Source of the DNA: Paludisphaera soli
GTDB taxonomy: Bacteria; Planctomycetota; Planctomycetia; Isosphaerales; Isosphaeraceae
Reading direction: 5' to 3'
DNA: 64,000 bases
Assembly (NCBI RefSeq): GCF_011064595.1
Contig: NZ_JAALJI010000001.1
Span: forward strand, 620,001-684,000
Shown: piece after piece, positions 20,084-27,721 of the stretch
Layout of the letters: every line of letters begins with the position of its first letter
Position numbering within the stretch: position 1 is the stretch's first letter
Position numbers and translations under genes: made by a program
Notes under the pieces: model-generated
Told to the model about the DNA's origin: nothing
Seen by the model: the letters and a program-made list of their open reading frames with translations, nothing else
Databases searched by the model: none

Positions 20084-20144
20084 GTAGGGTGGGCACCGCT
20101 CACGGCGAGTTTATCTATGTTGAGGTGGGCGGTGCCCACCCTAC
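20084..20144 (+). repeat. MITE-like inverted-repeat element, intact copy 3
   Basis: Perfect 16-bp terminal inverted repeats: GTAGGGTGGGCACCGC at 20084-20099 and its complement at 20129-20144, with a 29-base centre containing TTTAT. No coding capacity. It sits exactly at the break in the lptB remnant. The same core repeats at 20459 and, degenerately, at 18340 and 18993. Confidence 0.8.
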
Positions 20145-20223
20145 GAGACTCGGCAAGCTACGCTACGATTGAGAAGGTGGCATTCGACCTAGCTTACGTC
20201 AGGGCGGAGGTCAACTATCAGAT

Positions 20224-20544
20224 ATGGCACGGTCCCTTCCACGCCCTTGTCCTCGATGTGGCAGCCTCCGGCGAAGGGTCGAGCGATTCAAGTATCCGTG
20301 GGGTTACCAGCGGTGGGGGGCCGTCCATTTTGATGAGCTGTGGGTCCCTCTGTACGCCTCGCAGATCTGGCTCGCCTCCTGTCGGGACTGCGGGGCACGG
20401 GTTTGGTATGTGCCTCGCCCGCGTGGGGCACTTCGGGGACGGGTCATCCGATGGCTGGAGTCTCGTAGGGTGGGCACCGCCCACCGCGATTTTATGCATG
20501 ATGACGTGGACGGTGCCCACCCTACGAGACTTCGTTCTGAATGA
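20224..20544 (+). CDS. Zinc-ribbon-like small protein with a repeat-derived C-terminus, 106 aa
   Basis: The start MARSLPRPCPRCGSLRRRV is followed by GYQRWGAVHFDELWVPLYAS and then CRDCGARVWYVPRPRG. Two CxxC knuckles (CPRC, CRDC) about 45 residues apart make a zinc ribbon likely. From position 20459 the frame runs through a MITE-like element, so the last ~28 residues (SRRVGTAHRDFMHDDVDGAH...) are encoded by the repeat and are probably not native. GGAGG lies 13 bases upstream, rather far. No function assigned. Confidence 0.5.
   Translation: MARSLPRPCPRCGSLRRRVERFKYPWGYQRWGAVHFDELWVPLYASQIWLASCRDCGARVWYVPRPRGALRGRVIRWLESRRVGTAHRDFMHDDVDGAHPTRLRSE
20459..20531 (+). repeat. MITE-like inverted-repeat element, intact copy 4
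   Basis: Perfect 21-bp terminal inverted repeats (20459-20479 and 20511-20531), core GTAGGGTGGGCACCG with AGTCTC outside it, and a 31-base centre (contains TTTATGCATGATGACG). It lies across the 3' end of the zinc-ribbon gene and supplies its stop region. Confidence 0.8.
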
Positions 20545-20555
20545 GGCCGCTTCAA

Positions 20556-21017
20556 ATGGACTCGATCTTGGGTCACCCCGCAAACGCCGGCGTCGGCGCG
20601 TGGTTATGTAGAAAACGGGGCAGCAGCGCCTCAATAGTCGGTCTCGAAGCCTTCTGCGACCCTTACGATGCCTACATCGGATGCGGGAGCCACCCGGAGG
20701 TAGTCGAAAGGGTTTGGGACCAGTTAGGGCACGGTCTATCCGACGGCCGCCGCCGCGTCCTCTGCGGCACTCCGGTCCTGGTCCACCCGGAGACTGGGGT
20801 GGTCCTCGCCATGGGCTATGGGACCAGCTATGGCTTTCGGCTACCCGAGGTCTTCCTGCCGGAGGCGGTCCACGCCGGCTGCAAGACCTCGCATCGCTGG
20901 CACGACGGGAAGGTCACCGACCTGTCGACGGAGGTCGGCCCCGATTGGGTGTTCGGTTGCTGGGCCAAAGACGAGATGGCGTGGTGTCAAGCCGCAGCCT
21001 ACCCTCCGACCTCCTGA
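20556..21017 (+). CDS. Hypothetical protein, 153 aa
   Basis: ATG 20556 (MDSILGHPANAGVGAWLC) has GAGG about 9 bases upstream. An in-frame ATG at 20541 would add five residues and lies just after the repeat element. The protein is Cys/Trp-rich (CDPYDAYIGCGSHPEVVERV, VLCGTPVLVHPETGVVLAMG, GCKTSHRWHDGKV, WVFGCWAKDEMAWCQ), cytoplasmic-looking, with no recognised family. It lies inside the direct repeat of the lptB end, so it was probably brought in with that duplication. Confidence 0.5.
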   Translation: MDSILGHPANAGVGAWLCRKRGSSASIVGLEAFCDPYDAYIGCGSHPEVVERVWDQLGHGLSDGRRRVLCGTPVLVHPETGVVLAMGYGTSYGFRLPEVFLPEAVHAGCKTSHRWHDGKVTDLSTEVGPDWVFGCWAKDEMAWCQAAAYPPTS

Positions 21018-21077
21018 GGGCCCTTGATCGGTTCGCGGGCCATGAAGGGATCTCCTCGACAGGGCGTTCCAAGAACG

Positions 21078-21310
21078 TGTGTTCTCGAGACTCGGCCCGC
21101 TACGCGTTGTTTTTGTCCTTCTGCTACGGGAAGGCCCATTGGGCGGCCCCGGTCATTTCTCGTAGAGGTCGTCGACGTTGAAGTCGGGCGGGATCTGGTT
21201 GACCTGGATCGAGTGTGACCCGCCGGGAATGTAGCCGCGGGACTCGTCGACGATCTCGGTTCGGACGGTTTCCGGATCGTCCCGTTCGACGGCCGGGGGG
21301 GCGGGCTTGA
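21078..21310. repeat. Direct repeat of the lptB 3' end (resident copy)
   Basis: The partner of 19812-20040. It covers 75 bases downstream of the lptB stop and the last ~50 codons of the gene. Same orientation. See the lptB remnant. Confidence 0.75.
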
Positions 21311-22133
21311 CCTGCTGGGGCGGCGGAGGCGGCGGCGGCGTCGGCGGGAGCGAGGGCTGGGTGCGGGAGATCGACATGACCGGGCGCTGGGAGTCCATGA
21401 GATGGCCGCCGTCGAAGCGCTCGCCGATGTAGTAGCGGCGGACGTCGGCGTTGTTGAGGATCTCCTCGCGGTTGCCGTAGGCGAAGACTCGGCCCTCGCG
21501 GATGACGTAGCAGCGGTCGGTGACTTCCAGGGTCTCGCGGAACTGGTGGTCGGTCAGCAGGATCCCGATGTGGAAGGTGTCGACCAGGTCGCGGATCTGC
21601 TCCTGGATCTCGCCGACCGTCTTGGGGTCGATGCCGGCGAACGGCTCGTCGAGCATGATCAGCTTGGGGTCGGTGATCAGGGCGCGGGCGATCTCGGTCC
21701 GCCGACGTTCGCCGCCGGAGACCATGTGGGCCTTGGTCTTGCGGATCTTGCCCAGGCCGAAGCGGTCGACCAGGTCGTCGAGCCGCTCCCGGCGCTGCTT
21801 GCGGGTCATGTCGCGGCGGGTTTCGAGGATCGCCATCAGGTTCTGCTCGACCGTGAGCTGGCGGAAGACGCTCGAATCCTGGGCGAGGTAGCCCATCCCG
21901 GCGCGGGCCCGGAGGTACATCGGGAGCCTGGTGACGTCGCGGCCGTCGAACATGACGGTGCCGCCGTCGGCGTCGATGAGGCCGATGGTCATGCGGAAGC
22001 TGGTGGTCTTGCCGGCTCCGTTGGGCCCGAGGAGGCCCACGACCTCGCCCTGGTCGACGTCGAACTCGACCCCGTTCACCACCTGGCGACGGCCGTACCA
22101 CTTCTCCAGGGCGCGGACTTCCAGCAGGGCCAT
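21153..22133 (-). CDS. lptB: LPS-transport ABC ATPase LptB with a Pro-rich C-terminal extension
   Basis: Cytoplasmic ATPase of the Lpt lipopolysaccharide exporter. Walker A GPNGAGKTTSF, the Q-loop region YLAQDSSVFRQL, signature VSGGERRRTEIARAL, Walker B LIMLDEPFAGID and switch LLTDHQFRET are all LptB-like. The canonical protein ends near residue 240. This one has 326 residues because of an extension with a polyproline run (about 258-275) and a conserved tail ending in NVDDLYEK. The tail is also preserved in the remnant at 19886, which suggests it matters. The ABC core alone could also be another YhbG-type ATPase. Confidence 0.88.
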   Translation of the reverse strand: MALLEVRALEKWYGRRQVVNGVEFDVDQGEVVGLLGPNGAGKTTSFRMTIGLIDADGGTVMFDGRDVTRLPMYLRARAGMGYLAQDSSVFRQLTVEQNLMAILETRRDMTRKQRRERLDDLVDRFGLGKIRKTKAHMVSGGERRRTEIARALITDPKLIMLDEPFAGIDPKTVGEIQEQIRDLVDTFHIGILLTDHQFRETLEVTDRCYVIREGRVFAYGNREEILNNADVRRYYIGERFDGGHLMDSQRPVMSISRTQPSLPPTPPPPPPPQQVKPAPPAVERDDPETVRTEIVDESRGYIPGGSHSIQVNQIPPDFNVDDLYEK

Positions 22134-22200
22134 CGCTTCGATCCTCCGTGATCGCGGGACGCGGTTCGATTCGGTTCGGGTCAGCTCGGGATGCGGGGCG

Positions 22201-23961
22201 TCATCGGATCCACCGCATGCGCTCGAAGTAGGGGCGGAAGGGCACGCGGAAGTCGTGGCTCACCGGGATGCTCGGGCCGAACGGCACGCCGTGCGGCCAG
22301 TAGACGAAGAACGCCTTCCCTGTCACCAGGCTCCGGGGAACCTCCCAGGACTGGCGGTCGACCGTGTCCCAGCCCCGATCGAACGAATCCCAACCGCGGC
22401 TGTCCTTGCTCCGAGGGCTGTTGTCGCCCATCATCAGGAACCGATCGTCCCCCAGCTCGTACTCTTCGCTCCGGACACGCGCCAGGTTGGGGAACCGGGC
22501 GGGGTTGGAGAGGAAGTCGAACAGTTCGGACGGCCGTCGGGGCTCCCGATCTTCCCAGACCGGGCCGTAGTCGGTGTACCCCGGCGTCTGGGTATAGTAG
22601 ATATCGCGTTTCAGGACAAGGTCGCTCGCCGAAACGATCCCGCCCCGGACTGCGACGGCCGCGGGCGCGAGGTCCTCCTCGGTCGGGATCGGGGCCTCTT
22701 CCCCCGTCTCGTAAGTCACGCCGTCGCCGTCGACCGACTTGCCGTCGACCAGCAGCGTCAATCGGTCATCGACGTTGCCGAACTCCAGGCGTCGGCGTCC
22801 CGGCCCGATCATCGGGGAATCGAACTCGGCCAGGATGTGCTTGCCTCGACAGAATCGACCCTTGCCGGTGGCGAGGTCGATGAAGGCTCGATACGGGGCC
22901 CCCGCCTTCACCAGCTCCAGACGGATCTCGCCCTTGTCGGACTGCACGTCCAGGTCGACGGCCAGGGTCAGGTCGCCCACCCAGTGGGGCTGGAGCCAGG
23001 CGTTGCGGGTGTCCCCGCGAGGCGAGAGCAGGTCGGAGTTCTCGGCCGAGAGATTCGTGTTGTACGAGTAGAAGTCGGTGATCAGGGTCGCCCGGGGGCC
23101 TCGCGACGGCGTCCGATCGTTCAGGAGCGACTCCCACTGCTCGGGCTCGGGGACGAGGTGGTGGTAGCGGAGTTCGGCCCAGTCGTCGGTCGGCTTCTCG
23201 ACGCGATACAGGCTCACACCCGACTCGCCGACCTGCCAGCCGGAGTCGGCCGGCTCGGGCCGCCAGCGCCGCCACTCGGCCCGATCGCGGAGCGCGCGGG
23301 GCTGGTGGCGGTCGTCGTAGACGGCGATCTGCATCCCCGTCAGGTGATCGAGCGGCTTGCGCTGGAGGCGGAAGTCGGACGCCCCGCGGGGCTTGATGTA
23401 GATGTCGCCGTGGTGGACCCGGACGGTCTCGCCGGGGAGGCCGATGAGCCGCTTGATGTAGCTGACCTCGGGCTCCTCGGGATAGCGGAAGACGACGACG
23501 TCGTAACGCTCCGGCGGCGAGGCCCCCGGCAGGCTGGGCAGGTCGTAGGGGAACATCGAGACCAGGATCCGGTCCCCTTTGAAGCTCGGGGCCTCGTCGA
23601 GCTTGGTGGCCTGGTGTCGGCAGTTCACGCAGACGCCGGAGTAGACGGGGCGTCGCGGCGGGCTCCCCTCGACTTCCTCGGAGGCGTTGACGGCGAAGAC
23701 GAAGCCGCACTGCGGGCAGGCGACCTCCTTGTGCCGTCCCATCAGCGTCGGGGCCATCGACCCGGTGGGGATGACGAAGGCCTGGGCCTCGAAGCCCCGG
23801 ACGACCAGCGCGGCGACCGCCGCGACGACGAGCGCCTCCAGGGTCTCGCGGAAGCCGTCGCCGGATCGGGCCTCGGCCCCCTGCTTGCGGCGGGGGTCGG
23901 TCGCGGCCCCGGTCGTCCTCGAGGCGGGGCTGGCGGCGTTCGAGGCGGCGGTCCGTCCCAT
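22201..23961 (-). CDS. lepB: Signal peptidase I with zinc ribbon and large inserted domain (586 aa)
   Basis: Cleaves signal peptides at the outer face of the inner membrane. After a basic leader there is one TM helix (LVVAAVAALVVRGF, about 43-56), the Ser68 nucleophile in PTGSMAPTL, the general-base Lys170 in YIKRLIGLPGE and the MMGDNSPRSKDSRGW box near the C-terminus. Unlike ordinary LepB (about 250-320 aa) it has a four-Cys ribbon after the Ser box (Cys82, 85, 111, 114) and a ~250-residue insert between the Lys box and the GDNS box. The insert contains a LamG/concanavalin-like stretch (LTLAVDLDVQSDKGEIRLEL, RRLEFGNVDDRLTLLVDGK). ATG 23961 is preferred. Confidence 0.87.
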   Translation of the reverse strand: MGRTAASNAASPASRTTGAATDPRRKQGAEARSGDGFRETLEALVVAAVAALVVRGFEAQAFVIPTGSMAPTLMGRHKEVACPQCGFVFAVNASEEVEGSPPRRPVYSGVCVNCRHQATKLDEAPSFKGDRILVSMFPYDLPSLPGASPPERYDVVVFRYPEEPEVSYIKRLIGLPGETVRVHHGDIYIKPRGASDFRLQRKPLDHLTGMQIAVYDDRHQPRALRDRAEWRRWRPEPADSGWQVGESGVSLYRVEKPTDDWAELRYHHLVPEPEQWESLLNDRTPSRGPRATLITDFYSYNTNLSAENSDLLSPRGDTRNAWLQPHWVGDLTLAVDLDVQSDKGEIRLELVKAGAPYRAFIDLATGKGRFCRGKHILAEFDSPMIGPGRRRLEFGNVDDRLTLLVDGKSVDGDGVTYETGEEAPIPTEEDLAPAAVAVRGGIVSASDLVLKRDIYYTQTPGYTDYGPVWEDREPRRPSELFDFLSNPARFPNLARVRSEEYELGDDRFLMMGDNSPRSKDSRGWDSFDRGWDTVDRQSWEVPRSLVTGKAFFVYWPHGVPFGPSIPVSHDFRVPFRPYFERMRWIR

Positions 23962-24029
23962 GATGGTTGGGTCTCTCAGCCGAGTGCGGCGGGGTTCGGG
24001 GGGCCGGAGGCGGGTTCCGGGCGGGCCAT

Positions 24030-25496
24030 TCAGTGAATGTAACGAATTCGCCTCGGGTCGGGAATCCAGTACAGCGACCTCCCGAAGACCTCCAGGGCCA
24101 CCACCTTGCCGGGCAGGTGCACCAAGAACGGCTTGCCCAGGAAGAGCGAGCGCGGCACGACCGGCCCCTGGGTCCAGAAGCGGGAATCGTTCGAGACCGG
24201 GCTGTTGTCCCCGAGCACGAAGTACTCCCCCGACTTGAGCCGGTAGGGCTCCAGGACGCCGTGCGGTCGGCGGTGCGCCGCCCCCAGCGAGCCGGTGTAA
24301 TGGACGTCGCGGTAGATCCGCACCTCGGGGACGTGGGCCGAGCCGCCGCGCACGCCGATCGCCGCCGGAGACTCGTCGTTCCAGCGGGCCTCGGACGGGT
24401 CGTCGTAATCCAGGGGCTCGAACAGGGGCGATCCGTCGACGGCGACCATCAGCCGGTCGTCGAACAGCGAGGCCTCGACGGTGTGCATCCCGCCGGCCTC
24501 GGCCGCGGCCAGCGGGTTGGCCAGGGCGAAGACCTTCCGGGCCGCCCCGTTGCGCGTGACCTCGACGGGTTCGTCGGCGCGGGTGGGGACGCGGACGACG
24601 AAGCGGTCGCCGGCCGACCGGAGGCTGAGGACCAGCGAATCCACGCCTTCGCCCAGGGCCACCCGGGCTTCCAGGCCGACGTCGGCCACGGGGTTGTCGG
24701 AGCGGACGTCGCCGCCGTTGTAACCGTAGTAGTCGCGGATCGGGGCGTAGCGGCCGAGCCCGGGGTCCCAGTTGCGGTAGACGATCCAGTCGTCGCCGTC
24801 GCCGGGGGGATTGGTCGGCTCGCGACGGAACCCGTCCGGCCCCTGGGACCATCCGGTCGGGTCGCCCTGGAGCGAGGCCCCTCGGCGAAACGACCAGCGC
24901 GGGTAGCGGTCGGAGTCGGCGGGGGTGAACCGGCTGTCGTGCACGAGCATCCTCATGGCGCGGACGTCTTCCGGCCCCTTGCGGGCCACCACGCCGTCGA
25001 CCCAGACGTCGCCGCCGGCGATCCGGATCGACTCGCCGGGGAGGCCCACCACGCGCTTCACATACGCCTGGGTGGGGTCGCCCGGATAGTGGAACACGGC
25101 GACCTCCCAGCGCTCGGGGGCCCGGAAGTCGTACAGGAACTTCTGGACCAGCACGCGGTCGCCGTTCGAGGTGACGACGGGCTCGCGGTCGAACCCGGAT
25201 CGCCCGCAGTTGGGGCAGACGGGGCGGGCCGGCGGGGCCTCGTCGTCCAGCCCCACGTCGAACGGGAACTTGCAGTTGGGGCAGGTCAGCTCGCGGTGAT
25301 GGCCCAGGAGCGTCGGGGCCATCGAGCCGGTGGGGACGACGTACGCCTCGGCCGAGAAGGTGCGGAAGAGGAGGACCCCCAGGCAGAGGGCGACCAGCAG
25401 GTCGACCGTCTGGCGCGGCACCCCGGCCGTCGAGGGCTCCTCGACGAGCTGCGGTGCGGGTGTATCGGGGGTCGCGTCCATGAAGGGATCGTCCAC
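24030..25496 (-). CDS. Second signal peptidase I with zinc ribbon and insert (488 aa)
   Basis: A paralogue of the downstream gene: one TM helix (LLVALCLGVLLFRTF), Ser58 in PTGSMAPTL, Cys72/75/94/97 ribbon (CPNC twice), Lys147 in YVKRVVGLPGE and the box VLGDNSPVSNDSRFW. The insert between Lys and GDNS boxes is shorter but again beta-rich (VALGEGVDSLVLSLRSAGDR, VEASLFDDRLMVAVDGSP). The start is taken as GTG 25496. ATG 25481 (MDATPDTPAP) is an equal alternative. It lies 68 bases upstream of the other lepB and 76 bases downstream of lepA, one likely transcription unit. Confidence 0.86.
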   Translation of the reverse strand: MDDPFMDATPDTPAPQLVEEPSTAGVPRQTVDLLVALCLGVLLFRTFSAEAYVVPTGSMAPTLLGHHRELTCPNCKFPFDVGLDDEAPPARPVCPNCGRSGFDREPVVTSNGDRVLVQKFLYDFRAPERWEVAVFHYPGDPTQAYVKRVVGLPGESIRIAGGDVWVDGVVARKGPEDVRAMRMLVHDSRFTPADSDRYPRWSFRRGASLQGDPTGWSQGPDGFRREPTNPPGDGDDWIVYRNWDPGLGRYAPIRDYYGYNGGDVRSDNPVADVGLEARVALGEGVDSLVLSLRSAGDRFVVRVPTRADEPVEVTRNGAARKVFALANPLAAAEAGGMHTVEASLFDDRLMVAVDGSPLFEPLDYDDPSEARWNDESPAAIGVRGGSAHVPEVRIYRDVHYTGSLGAAHRRPHGVLEPYRLKSGEYFVLGDNSPVSNDSRFWTQGPVVPRSLFLGKPFLVHLPGKVVALEVFGRSLYWIPDPRRIRYIH

Positions 25497-25572
25497 TCTC
25501 GGGTTGAGGCGACGCCGGGCCCGCGCGCCGGGTCCGGGAGGCCCGGCGACGCGGGCCCTCGACCATCCCCGC

Positions 25573-27378
25573 TCAATCCTCGCTGTCGTCGAGGACGGAC
25601 AGGAACGCGTCCTGGGAGATTTCCACGTTGCCCACCTGCTTCATACGCTTCTTGCCCTCCTTCTGCTTCTCCAGGAGCTTGCGCTTCCGGGAGATGTCGC
25701 CGCCGTAGCACTTGGCGGTGACGTTCTTGCGGAGGGCCGAGATGCTCTCGCGGGCGATCACCCGGCTGCCGATGGCGGCCTGGATGGCCACCTCGAACTG
25801 GTGGCGGTCGATCTCCGCCTTGAGCTTCTTGACGAGCTTCCGGCCGCGGCGGTCGGCCTGGGCCCGGTGCACCACGATCGACAGGGCGTCGACCTTCTGG
25901 CCGGCGACGAGGATGTCGAGCCGGCAGAGGTCGTCGGCTCGGTAGCCCATCACCTCGTAGTCCATCGTCCCGTAGCCGCGGGTCGCGCTCTTCAGCTTGT
26001 CGTACAGGTCGTAGATCATCTCGGCCATCGGCAGCTCATACGTGAGGATGGCGCGCGTGGTCGAGAGGTACTCGGTCTTGATGTACGTGCCGCGGCGGTC
26101 CTCGCACAGCTGCATGATCGCGCCGATGTTCTCGGTCGGCAGGATGAAGTTGATCTTGGCGATCGGCTCGCGGAACTCCTCGATCTCGCCCGGGTCGGGG
26201 ATCCTCGTGGGGTTGGAGATGTGCAGCGTCTCCCCCCGGTTCGTCAGGATCTCGTAGGTGACGTTGGGCGCGGTCTGGACGAGCGCGAGGTTGCTCTCGC
26301 GCTCCAGACGCTGCTGGACGATCTCCATGTGGAGCATGCCCAGGAAGCCGCAGCGGAAGCCGAAGCCCAGGGCGTCGGACGACTCGGGCTCGAACGTGAA
26401 GCTGCAGTCGTTCAGGGCGAGCTTCTGGAGCGCCGTGCGGAGGTCGTCGAACTGGTTGTGCGAGGCCGGGAAGAGGCCGCAGTAGACGACCTGGACCGGC
26501 TCCTGGTAGCCCGGCAGGATCTCGGTCGCCGGGTTCGGGACCTGGGTGACGGTGTCGCCGATCCGCACGTCGGACAGCTTCTTGATGTTGGCGTTGATGT
26601 AGCCGACCTGGCCGACCCCCAGCTCGTCGCAGGCGACTTCGCGGGGGCGGAACCGGCCCAGGCCGATGACCTCGTAGTCGGAGTCGCCGGCCATCAGGCG
26701 GATCTTCTGGCCGACCTTGAGCAGGCCGTCGACGACCCGGACGTACACGACGACGCCCTGGTAGTCGTCGAACTTGGAGTCGAAGATCAGGGCGCGCAGG
26801 GGCTTGTTCGGGTCGCCGGCCGGCGGCGGGACCCGTTCGATGATGGCGCGGAACAGGTCGGGGACGCCGATGCCGGTCTTGCCGCTGACCGAGAGGACCT
26901 CGCTCGGGTCGATGCCCAGCGTGGTCATGATCTCTTCCTTGATCTCGTCCGGGCGGGCCGCTTGCATGTCGATCTTGTTGAGGGCCGGGACGATCGCCAG
27001 GTCGCCGGCCACGGCGAGGTAGGCGTTGGCGACGGTCTGGGCCTGGACCCCCTGGGTGGCGTCGACGAGGAGGATGGCGCCCTCGCACGCGGCGAGGCTG
27101 CGGGAGACCTCGTAGTGGAAGTCGACGTGGCCGGGGGTGTCGATCAGGTTCAGTTCGTAGTTCCGGCCTTCGTGGACGTAGTTGATCGCCACGGCCCGGG
27201 CCTTGATGGTGATCCCCCGCTCCCGCTCGAGGTCCATGTCGTCGAGCAGCTGCTCGCGGAACTCGCGCTGGCTGATCGCGCCCGACTGGAGCAGGAGCTG
27301 GTCGGCCAGGGTGCTCTTGCCGTGGTCAATGTGGGCGACGATCGAGAAGTTGCGGATGTACTTGGGGTCGAAGGCCAT
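25573..27378 (-). CDS. lepA: Elongation factor 4 (LepA)
   Basis: The back-translocating ribosomal GTPase, 601 residues. G1 is AHIDHGKSTLADQ, G2/G3 are in RERGITIKARAV and DTPGHVDFHYEV, G4 is NKID (in ALNKIDMQAARPD), and the C-terminal LepA domain has the diagnostic KCYGGDISRKRKLLEKQKEG block. MAFDPKYIRNFSIVAH is the usual start. It heads a minus-strand lepA-lepB-lepB-lptB run, recalling the lepA-lepB operon of many bacteria. Confidence 0.97.
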   Translation of the reverse strand: MAFDPKYIRNFSIVAHIDHGKSTLADQLLLQSGAISQREFREQLLDDMDLERERGITIKARAVAINYVHEGRNYELNLIDTPGHVDFHYEVSRSLAACEGAILLVDATQGVQAQTVANAYLAVAGDLAIVPALNKIDMQAARPDEIKEEIMTTLGIDPSEVLSVSGKTGIGVPDLFRAIIERVPPPAGDPNKPLRALIFDSKFDDYQGVVVYVRVVDGLLKVGQKIRLMAGDSDYEVIGLGRFRPREVACDELGVGQVGYINANIKKLSDVRIGDTVTQVPNPATEILPGYQEPVQVVYCGLFPASHNQFDDLRTALQKLALNDCSFTFEPESSDALGFGFRCGFLGMLHMEIVQQRLERESNLALVQTAPNVTYEILTNRGETLHISNPTRIPDPGEIEEFREPIAKINFILPTENIGAIMQLCEDRRGTYIKTEYLSTTRAILTYELPMAEMIYDLYDKLKSATRGYGTMDYEVMGYRADDLCRLDILVAGQKVDALSIVVHRAQADRRGRKLVKKLKAEIDRHQFEVAIQAAIGSRVIARESISALRKNVTAKCYGGDISRKRKLLEKQKEGKKRMKQVGNVEISQDAFLSVLDDSED

Positions 27379-27721
27379 GTATCAGGTCCGATGACGTGGA
27401 TCGGTCGTCCCGAACGCGACGTGCGTCGGTCCTCGGCGTCCAGGCGGAGCGGTCGGGTCGGGATGGGGGTCACGTTGGCGGCACGCCCTCGCGGGGCCGG
27501 CGTCGAGGGGGAGCGGGGGGTGGCCTCTGGGCCTCGACGCCTCGGCGGCGATTGTTCCGGTGGAGGGTCCGCCCCCTAATGATTATATTGGGTGGACGGC
27601 GTCGCGAGAAGTCGGCTTATGCGGACTCCCAGGATCGTCGTCCCGGCTCTACCCCCGCCGCGCCGGCCGTTTCGCGGGGCGGACGTGGTCGTCGGGGCCC
27701 TCACTCCAGGCAGGTGCGGCC
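27379..27721. other. 343-base divergent intergenic region
   Basis: Between lepA (minus) and the FIST gene (plus). Expected to hold both promoters. An AT-rich spot CTAATGATTATATTGGG (27576-27592) is the best promoter-like sequence, but no well-spaced -35 element was found. No gene seen. Confidence 0.4.

Noticed and set aside
22201-25566. A single 1121-codon frame spanning both signal peptidase genes
   Set aside because: The second signal peptidase is in another frame with its own start and catalytic residues. The extended frame is a shadow upstream of 23961.
27560-27721. A longer N-terminus for the FIST protein
   Set aside because: The extra residues lack conserved character. ATG 27722 begins the recognisable domain.
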